Positions 56,113 to 64,000 of a stretch of 64,000 bases of DNA are shown one piece after another (position 1 is the first letter of the stretch; each line of letters opens with the position of its first letter). The notes below the pieces were generated by a model. It did no database searches. It was not told the origin of the DNA and was given only the letters and a program-made list of their open reading frames with translations. Position numbers and translations under genes: made by a program. This stretch comes from Panulirus ornatus (taxonomy: Eukaryota; Arthropoda; Malacostraca; Decapoda; Palinuridae). Location of the stretch: NCBI RefSeq assembly GCF_036320965.1, contig NC_092249.1, positions 11,171,447 through 11,235,446 of the forward strand, given 5' to 3'.

Positions 56113-57701
56113 AGGAAAAGACAACAAAGGCCACATTCGTTCACACTCAGTCTCTAGCTGTCATGTATAATGCATCGAAACCACATCTCCCTTTCAACAT
56201 CCAGGCCCCACACAACTTTCCATGGTTTACCCCAGACGCTTCACTTGCCCTGGTTCAATCCACTGACAGCACGTCGACCCCGGTATACCACATCATTCCA
56301 ATTCACTCTATTCCTTGCACTCCTTTCACCCTCCTGCATGTTCAGGCCCCGATCACTCAAAATCTTTTTCACTCCATCTTTCCACCTCTAATTTGGTCTC
56401 CCACTTCTCGTTCCCTCCACCTCAGACACATATATCCTCTTGGTCAATCTTTCCTCACTCATTCTCTCCATGTGAAAACCATTTAAAAACTCCCTCTTCT
56501 ACTCTCTCAATCACACTCTTTTTATTACCACACATCTCTCTTACCCTTTCATTACTTACTAGATCAAACCACCTCACACCACATATTGTCCTCAAACATC
56601 TCACTTCCAGCACATCCACTGTCCACCACACAACTCTATCTATAGCCCATGCTTCGCAACCATATAACATTGTTGGAACCACTATTCCTTCAAACATACC
56701 TATTTTTGGTTTCCAAGAACACGCTCTTGAGTTCCACATATTTTTCAACGCTCCTAGAACTTTCACCCCCTCCCCCACCCTATGATTCACTTGTGCTTCC
56801 ATGGTTCCATCCACTGCCAAATCCACTCACAGATATCTACAACACTTCATTTCCTCCAGTTTTTATCCATTCAAACTTACCTCCCCATTCACTTGTCCCT
56901 CAACCCTACTGTACCTAATTACCTTGCTCTTATTCACATTTACTCTCAGCTTTCTTCTTTCACACACTTTACCTAACTCAGTCACCAGCTTCTGCACTTT
57001 CTCACCTGAATCAGCCACCAGCACTGTATCATCAGCAAAGAACAACTGATTCACTTCCCAAGCTCTCTCATCCACAACAGACTACATGCTTGCCCCTCTT
57101 TCTATAACCCTTCCATTCACCTCCCTAGCAACCCCATCCATAAACAAATTAAACAACCATGGAGACACCACGTACCCCTGCAGCAAACCAACATTCACAA
57201 AGAACCAGTCACTTTCCTCTCTTCCTACACGTACATATGCCTTACATTCTTGATAAAAACTTTTCACTGCTTCCAACAACTTTCCTCCCACACCATATAT
57301 TCTTAATACCTTCCACAGAGCATCTCTATCAACTCTGTCATATGCCTTCTCCAGATCCATGAATGCTACATACAAATTTATTTGCTTTTCTAGGTATTTC
57401 TTACCTACATTCTTCAAAGCAAACACCTGATCCACACATCCTCTACCACTTCTGAAACCACACTGCTCTTCCCCAGTCTGATACTCTGTACATGCCTTCA
57501 CCCTCTCAGTCAATAACCTCCCATATAATTTCCCAGGAATACTCAAACAAACTTATACCTCTGCAATTTGAGCACTCTGCTTTGCCTTTGTACAATGGCA
57601 CTATGCAAGCATTCCACCAATCCTAAGGCATCTCACCATGAGTCATACATACATTAAATAATCTTACCAACCAGTCAACAATACAGTCACCCCCCTTTTT
57701 A
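56113..57701 (-). mobile_element. Family A LINE, old subfamily, truncated at both ends
   Basis: Begins within the long 3' UTR (aaaagacaacaaaggcc) and runs through the C-terminal region and RT (56455-56826, 56863-57075, 57082-57546) to the KKGDCIVDWLV segment. It has no hairpin tail. It ends in a short AT run where a young copy starts. Confidence 0.87.
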
Positions 57702-57709
57702 ATATATAT

Positions 57710-58675
57710 AATACAGCGCTGGTGGCTGATTCATGTGAGAAACTGCAGAAGCTGGTGACAGAGTTTGGTAAAGTGTGTGGAAGAAGAAAGTTAAGAGTAA
57801 ATGTGAATAAGAGCAAGGTCATTAGGTACAGTAGGGTTGAGGGTCAAGTAAATTGGGAGGTGAGTTTGAATGGAGAAAAACTGGAGGAAGGGAAGTGTTT
57901 TAGATATCTGGGAGTGGATCTGGCAGCGGTTGGAACCATGGAAGCAGAATTGGACCATAGGGTGGGGGAGGGGGCGAAAATTCTGGGAGCCTTGAAGAAT
58001 GTGTGGAAGTCGAGAACATTATCTCGGAAAGCAAAAATGGGTATGTTTGAAGGAATAGTGGTTCCAACAATGTTGTATGGTTGCGAGGCGTGGGCTATGG
58101 ATAGAGTTGTGCGCAGGCGGATGGATGTGCTGGAAATGAGATGTCTGAGGACAATGTGTGGTGTGAGGTGGTTTGATCGAGTAAGTAACGTAAGGGTGAG
58201 AGAGATGTGTGGAAATAAAAAGAGCGTGGTTGAGAGAGCAGAAGAGGGTGTTTTGAAATGGTTTGGGCACATGGAGAGAATGAGTGAGGAAAGGTTGACC
58301 AAGAAGATATATGTGTCGGAGGTGGAGGGAACGAGGAGAAGAGGGAGACCAAATTGGAGGTGGAAAGATGGAGTGAAAAAGATTTTGTGTGATCGGGGCC
58401 TGAACTTGCAGGAGGGTGAAAGGAGGGCAAGGAATAGAGTGAATTGGAGCAATGTGGTATACCGGGGTTGACGTGCTGTCAGTGGATTGAATCAAGACAT
58501 GTGAAGCGTCTGGGGTAAACCATGGAAAGCTGTGTAGGTATGTATATGTGCGTGTGTGGACGTATGTATATACATGTGTATGGGGGGGGGTTGGGCCATT
58601 TCTTTCGTCTGTTTCTTTGCGCTACCTCGCAAACGCGGGAGACAGCGACAAAGTATAAAAAAAAAAAAAAAAAAA
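57710..58675 (+). mobile_element. Family A LINE, young, 5'-truncated at TALVADS
   Basis: The frame is open from TALVADSCEKL to the stop at 58469-58471, followed by the short 3' UTR, the hairpin and poly(A). A few changes (LAAVGTME, LTKKIY) distinguish it from neighbours. Confidence 0.92.
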
Positions 58676-58683
58676 TATATATA

Positions 58684-60745
58684 TGCAATTGAGTGGGAGA
58701 TGTATAAAAGAAAGAGACAGGAGGTCAAGAGAAAGGTGCAAGAGGTGAAAAAGAGGGCAAATGAGAGTTGGGGTGAGAGAGTATCACTAAATTTTAGGGA
58801 GAATAAAAAGATGTTCTGGAAGGAGGTAAATAAAGTGCGTAAGACAAGGGAGCAAATGGGAACTTCAGTGAAGGGCGCAAATGGGGAGGCGATAACAAGT
58901 AGTGGTGATGTGAGAAGGAGATGGAGTGAGTATTTTGAAGGTTTGTTCAATGTGTTTGATGATAGAGTGGCAGATATAGGGTGTTTTGGTCGAGGTGGTG
59001 TGCAAAGTGAGAGGGTTAGGGAAAATGGTTTGGTAAACAGATAAGAGGTAGTAAAAGCTTTGCGGAAGATGAAAGCCGCCAAGGCAGCAGGTTTGGATGG
59101 TATTGCAGTGGAATTTATTAAAAAAAGGGGGTGACTGTATTATTGACTGGTTGGTAAGGTTATTTAATGTATGTATGACTCATGGTGAGGTGCCTGAGGA
59201 TTGACGGAATGCATGCATAGTGCCATTGCACAAAGGCAAAGGGGATAAGAGTGAGTGCTCAAATTACAGAGGTATAAGTTTGTTGAGTATTCCTGGTAAA
59301 TTATATGGAAGGGTATTGATTGAGAGGGTGAAGGCATGTAAAGAGCATCAGATTGGGGAAGAGCAGTGTGGTTTCAGAAGTGGTAGAGGATGTGTGGATC
59401 AGGTGTTTGCTTTGAAGAATGTATGTGAGAAATACTTAGAAAAGCAAATGGATTTGTATGTAGCATTTATGGATCTGGAGAAGGCATATGATAGAGTTGA
59501 TAGAGATGCTCTGTGGAAGATATTAAGAATATATGGTGTGGAAGGCAAGTTGTTAGAAGCAGTGAAAAGTTTTTATCGAGGATGTAAGGCATGTGAATGT
59601 GTAGGAAGAGAGGAAAGTGATTGGTTCTCAGTGAATGTAGGTTTGCGGCAGGGGTGTGTGATGTCTCCATGGTTGTTTAATTTGTTTATGGATGGGGTTC
59701 TTAGGGAGGTGAATGAAAGAGTTTTGGAAAGAGGGGCAAGTATGAAGTCTGTTGGGGATGAGAGAGCTTGGGAAGTGAGTCAGTTGTTGTTCGCTGATGA
59801 TACAGCGCTGGTGGCTGATTCATGTGAGAAACTGCAGAAGCTGGTGACTGAGTTTGGTAAAGTGTGTGAAAGAAGAAAGTTAAGAGTAAATGTGAATAAG
59901 AGCAGGGTAATTAGGTACAGTAGGGTTGAGGGTCAAGTCAATTGGGAGGTAAGTTTGAATGGAGAAAAACTGGAGGAAGTAAAGTGTTTTAGATATCTGG
60001 GAGTGGATCTGGCAGCGGATGGAACCATGCAAGCGGAAGTGGATCATAGGGTGGTGGAGGGGGCGAAAATCCTGGGAGCCTTGAAGAATGTGTGGAAGTC
60101 GAGAACATTATCTCGGAAAGCAAAAATGGGTATGTTTGAAGGAATAGTGGTTCCAACAATGTTGTATGGTTGCGAGGCGTGGGCTATGGATAGAGTTGTG
60201 CGCAGGAGGATGGATGTGCTGGAAATGAGATGTTTGAGGACAATGTGTGGTGTGACGTGGTTTGATCGAGTAAGTAACGTAAGGGTAAGAGAGATGTGTG
60301 GAAATAAAAAGAGCGTGGTTGAGAGAGCAGAAGAGGGTGTTTTGAAATGGTTTGGGCACATGGAGAGAATGAGTGAGGAAAGATTGACCAAGAGGATATA
60401 TGTGTCGGAGGTGGAGGGAACGAGGAGAAGTGGGAGACCAAACTGGAGGTGGAAAGATGGAGTGAAAACGATTTTGTGTGATCGGAGCCTGAACATGCAG
60501 GAGGGTGAAAGGAGGGCAAGGAATAGAGTGAATTGGATCGATGTGGTATACCGAGGTTGACGTGCTGTCAGTGGATTGAATCAGGGCATGTGAAGCGTCT
60601 GGGGTAAACCATGGAAAGCTGTGTAGGTATGTATATTTGCGTGTGTGGACGTATGTATACACATGTGTATGGGGGTGGGTTGGGCCATTTCTTTCGTCTG
60701 TTTCCTTGCGCTACCTCGCAAACATGGGAGACAGCGACAAAGCAA

Positions 60746-60754
<9 letters not shown>
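58684..60754 (+). mobile_element. Family A LINE, young, 5'-truncated at AIEW
   Basis: Starts with tgcaattgagtggg after a TA run. A TAA replaces the Glu codon at 59042-59044, an extra A shifts the frame near 59125, and a TGA replaces a Trp at about 59203. From 59220 the frame is open to the stop at 60558-60560 with all RT motifs. Short 3' UTR, hairpin and A tail follow. Confidence 0.92.

Positions 60755-60813
<59 letters not shown>
60755..60813. repeat. (TA)n microsatellite
   Basis: Pure TA tract at the junction with the inverted LINE part. Confidence 0.95.
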
Positions 60814-60818
<5 letters not shown>

Positions 60819-62507
60819 CTGAGAACCAATCACTTTCCTCTCTTCCTACACGTACACATGCCTTACATCCTCGATAAAAACTTTTCACTGCTTCTAACAA
60901 CTTTCCTCCCACACCATATATTCTTAATACCTTCCACAGAGCATCTCTATCAACTCTATCATATGCCTTCTCCAGATCCATAAATGCTACATACAGATCC
61001 ATTTGCTTTTCTAAGTATTTCTCACATACATTCTTCAAAGCAAACACCTGATCCACACATCCTCTACCACTTCTGAAACCACACTGCTCTTCCCCAATCT
61101 GATGCTCTGTACATGCCTTCACCCTCTCAATCAATACCCTCCCATATAATTTACCAGGAATACTCAACAAACTTATACCTCTGTAATTTGAGCACTCACT
61201 CTTATCCTCTTTGCCTTTGTACAATGGCACTATGCACGCATTCCGCCAATCCTCAGGCACCTCACCATGAGTCATACATACATTAAATAACCTTACCAAC
61301 CAGTCAACAATACAGTCACCCCCTTTTTTAATAAATTCCACTGCAATACCATCCAAACCTGCTGCCTTGCCGGCTTTCATGTAGGTTTGCGGCAGGGGTG
61401 TGTGATGTCTCCATGCTTGTTTAATTTGTTTATGGATGAGGTTGTTAGGGAGGTAAATGCAAGAGTTTTGGAAAGAGGGGCAAGTATGAAGTCTGTTGGA
61501 GATGAGAGAGCTTGGGAAGTGAGTCAGTTGTTGTTCGCTGATGATACAGCGCTGGTGGCTGATTCATGTGAGAAACTGCAGAAGCTGGTGACTGAGTTTG
61601 GTAAAGTGTGTGGAAGAAGAAAGTTAAGAGTAAATGTGAATAAGAGCAAGGTTATTAGGTACAGTAGGGTTGAGGGTCAAGTCAATTGGGAGGTGAGTTT
61701 GAATGGAGAAAAACTGGAGGAAGTGAAGTGTTTTAGATATCTGGGAGTGGATCTGGCAGCGGATGGAACCATGGAAGCGGAAGTGGATCATAGGGTGGGG
61801 GAGGGGGCGAAAATTCTGGGAGCCTTGAAGAATGTGTGGAAGTCGAGAACATTATCTCGGAAAGCAAAAATGGGTATGTTTGAAGGAATAGTGGTTCCAA
61901 CAATGTTGTATGGTTGCGAGGCGTGGGCTATGGATAGAGTTGTGCGCAGGAGGATGGATGTGCTGGAAATGAGATGTTTGAGGACAATGTGTGGTGTGAG
62001 GTGGTTTGATCGAGTGAGTAACGTAAGGGTAAGAGAGATGTGTGGAAATAAAAAGAGCGTGGTTGAGAGAGCAGAAGAGGGTGTTTTGAAGTGGTTTGGG
62101 CACATGGAGAGAATGAGTGAGGAAAGATTGACCAAGAGGATATATGTGTCGGAGGTGGAGGGAACGAGGAGAAGAGGGAGACCAAATTGGAGGTGGAAAG
62201 ATGGAGTGAAAAAGATTTTGTGTGATCGGGGCCTGAACATGCAGGAGGGTGAAAGGAGGGCAAGGAATAGAGTGAATTGGAGCGATGTGGTATACCGGGG
62301 TTGACGTGCTGTCAGTGGATTGAATCAAGGCATGTGAAGCGTCTGGGGTAAAACATGGAAAGCTGTGTAGGTATGTATATTTGCGTGTGTGGACGTATGT
62401 ATATACATGTGTATGGGGGGGTTGGGCCATTTCTTTCGTCTGTTTCCTTGCGCTACCTCGCAAACGCAGGAGACAGCGACAAAGTATAATAAATAAATAA
62501 AAAAATA
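60814..62507 (+). mobile_element. Family A LINE, young, clean 5' inversion (twin-priming type)
   Basis: Bases 60814-61380 are minus-strand ORF covering reference residues 503-691 (MKAGKAAGLDG to ESDWFSVN). From about 61380 the plus strand continues at residue 692 (VGLRQGCVMSP) to the stop at 62302-62304, the short 3' UTR, the hairpin and an A/TA tail. The inverted part ends exactly where the direct part begins in the element, with no loss and only the bases AT shared. Both parts are fully open. This is best explained as one insertion with a 5' inversion. Confidence 0.85.
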
Positions 62508-62531
62508 TATATATATACCAGAGAAGCCCAC

Positions 62532-62590
62532 CTTAACTTTTCTCACATTTGAAGTGCTGCTTGAAGCAGCAAGAACCTCGTTGTAGAGGT
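62532..62590 (-). CDS. Possible short upstream exon, weak
   Basis: Between a LINE tail and repeat C lies a short non-repetitive minus-strand reading frame encoding LYNEVLAASSSTSNVRKVK. A possible acceptor (cccttag) and a possible donor (aag|gtgggc) would make a 59-bp exon ending in phase 0, which matches the phase of the exon at 34376. A second donor, ctg|gtatat, lies 14 bases further on. The acceptor has little polypyrimidine tract and I cannot match the peptide to WDR60, so this may be chance. It is listed because it is one of very few non-repeat coding-like segments in the 34.4-64 kb intron. Confidence 0.2.
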
Positions 62591-62657
62591 CTAAGGGTTT
62601 CATGATAATAATGATATTAATGATAAAGATAATGATAATAATACTGAGTATATAATT
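62591..62657. other. AT-rich intron, nothing recognised
   Basis: gataataatgat-type simple sequence. Confidence 0.4.
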
Positions 62658-62842
62658 ATATATTGAAGCTTGTTGATACAGTGGTTAAATTGATGAGAAC
62701 TACTATTGATGTTTGTGTAAATAAATTATACATTTCCCTTTTCCATAGCCAGAGGTTGAACCATTATGTGACATTCATTTTCTCATTTCATTTCAAGCTA
62801 GAAGTTTCAGTTTTCTAAATTATTTCTTACATTTTTAATATG
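62658..62842 (-). repeat. Repeat family C, reverse orientation
   Basis: Reverse complement of 18481-18668, with matching order (gaagcttgttgatacagtgg, ccatagccagaggttgaac, agtttcagttttctaaat). Confidence 0.85.
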
Positions 62843-62900
62843 TATATATACGTATGTGTGTATGTGTGTGTGTATATGTGCATGTGTATGTGCATGTATA

Positions 62901-62934
<34 letters not shown>
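62843..62934. repeat. (TG)n/(TA)n microsatellite
   Basis: gtgtgtat repeats pass into TA repeats up to the LINE 5' end. Confidence 0.95.
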
Positions 62935-62935
<1 letters not shown>

Positions 62936-64000
62936 TATCCCTGGGGATAGGGGTGTAAGAATACTTCCCACGCATTCCTCGCGTGTCGTAGAAGGCGACT
63001 AGAGGGGACAGGAGCGGGGGGCCGGAAATCCTCCCCTCTTTGTATTTCTTAACTTTCTAAAATGGGAAACAGAAGAAGGATTCACGCGGGGAGTGCTCAT
63101 CCTCCTCGAAGGCTCAGACTGAGGTGTCTAAATGTGTGTGGATGTAAACAAGAAGTGAAAAAAGGAGAGATAGGTAGTATGTTTGAGGAAAGGAACCTGG
63201 ATGTTTTGGCTCTGAGTGAAACGAAGCCAGAGGGTAAAGGGGAAGAGTGGTTTGGGAATGTCTTGGGAGTAAAGTCAGGGGTTAGTGAGAGGACAAGAGC
63301 AAGGGAAGGAGTAGCAGTACTCCTGAAACAGGAGTTGTGGGAGTATGTGATAGAATGTAAGAAAGTAAATTCTCGATTAATATGGGTAAAACTGAAAGTT
63401 GATGGAGAGAGATGGGTGATTATTGGTGCATATGCACCTGAGCATGAGAAGAAAGATCATGAGGCAAGTGTTTTGGGAGCAGCTGAATGAGTGTGTTAGT
63501 GGTTTTGATGCACGAGACCAGGTTATAGTGATGGGTGACTTGAATGCAAAGGTGAGTAATGTGGCAGTTGAGGGAATAATTGGTATACATGGGGTGTTCA
63601 GTGTTGTAAATGGAAATGGTGAAGAGCTTGCAGATTTATGTGCTGAAAAAGGACTGATGATTGGGAATACCTGGTTTAACAAGCGAGATATACATAAGTA
63701 TACGTATGTAAGTAGGAGAGATGGCCAGAGAGCGTTATTGGATTACGTGTTAATTAACAGGCGTGCCAAAGAGAGACTTTTGGATGTTAATGTGCTGAGA
63801 TGTGCAACTGGAAGGATGTCTGATCATTATCTTGTGGAGGCTGAGGTGAAGATTTGTAAGGGTTTTCAGAAAAGAAGAGTGAATGTTGGGGTGAAGAGGG
63901 TGGTGAGATTAAGTGAGCTTGGGAAGGAGACTTGTGTGAAGAGGTACCACAATACTGAGTACAGAATGGAAAAAGGGGAGAACAATGGAAGTAAGGGGAG
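62935..64000 (+). mobile_element. Family A LINE, young, 5' end; runs off the window
   Basis: Starts with the complete 5' head (atccctggggatagggg). The ORF start is at 63062 (MGNRRRIHAGS). The nuclease frame is open to about 63465, where a few missing bases in the DHERQVFWE segment shift it; it then continues in another frame with MGDLNAK and SDHYLV readable. More indels occur near 63945. The copy is cut by the window edge. Confidence 0.92.

Noticed and set aside
57705..60754. Two consecutive plus-strand LINEs as one element with internal duplication
   Set aside because: Each has its own hairpin and A tail, and the second starts upstream in the ORF relative to the first, so they are separate insertions.
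60755..60813. YIYIYI-type peptides through TA tracts
   Set aside because: Translation of microsatellite; frames exist only because TA repeats have no stops in some phases.

Overview
This is eukaryotic genomic DNA, most likely from a decapod crustacean. Two observations support this: two spliced exons of a conserved ciliary gene are separated by an intron of about 29 kb, and almost everything else is interspersed repeat and (TA)n/(CA)n microsatellite. The decapod assignment rests on my recollection that the dominant 3'-UTR repeat (CGCTACCTCGC...GCGGGAGACAGCG) is abundant in lobster and shrimp sequence. A database search would settle it. There are no prokaryotic features, rRNA genes or tRNA genes that I can see.

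Host gene. On the minus strand, exons at 34155-34376 and 4422-4689 have good splice sites and compatible phase 0. They encode consecutive parts of a protein resembling dynein-2 intermediate chain 1 (WDR60/DYNC2I1), including the start of its WD40 propeller. The rest of the window is intron of this gene. A weak candidate for a further upstream exon lies at 62532-62590.

Repeats. The dominant element, called family A here, is an RTE-like LINE of about 3.3 kb. It has one ORF of about 998 codons (APE endonuclease, reverse transcriptase, C-terminal RGRPNWRW region), a 5' head starting ATCCCTGGGGATAGGGG, and a 3' UTR ending in a 28-nt bipartite hairpin followed by A- or TA-rich sequence. At least 25 copies or pieces are present on both strands. 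They fall into an older subfamily with a long 3' UTR and a younger one that lacks about 255 bp of it. The best copy (15081-18388, minus) has its whole ORF broken only by one extra A. Two insertions carry 5' inversions that look like twin-priming products. Family B is a short non-autonomous element of about 240 bp whose 5' end matches the LINE head and whose 3' end matches the LINE hairpin, with an unrelated middle; it appears to be a trans-mobilised parasite of A. Family C (at least 115-190 bp) sits beside the microsatellite next to A or B heads.

Other mobile DNA. There are Penelope-like element remnants with reverse transcriptase and GIY-YIG parts (1-790, 6811-8131, 12594-12698), Tigger/pogo DNA transposon remnants (35095-36470, with termini at 35907 and 39263, and 43300-43700), a fold-back with degenerate hammerhead-like motifs in each arm (36659-37172), a second fold-back (3911-4210), and the last codons of a different LINE ORF (2977-3141).

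Layout. 1-5480: repeats, intron, then an exon. 5481-33451: dense nested LINEs, B elements and Penelope. 33452-34744: intron and an exon. 34745-43712: Tigger and old LINEs. 43713-47627: an old LINE and tail fragments. 47628-64000: mostly young LINEs with B, C and TA tracts. Two stretches (about 1-330 and 31060-31830) look like poorly polished assembly rather than real decay.
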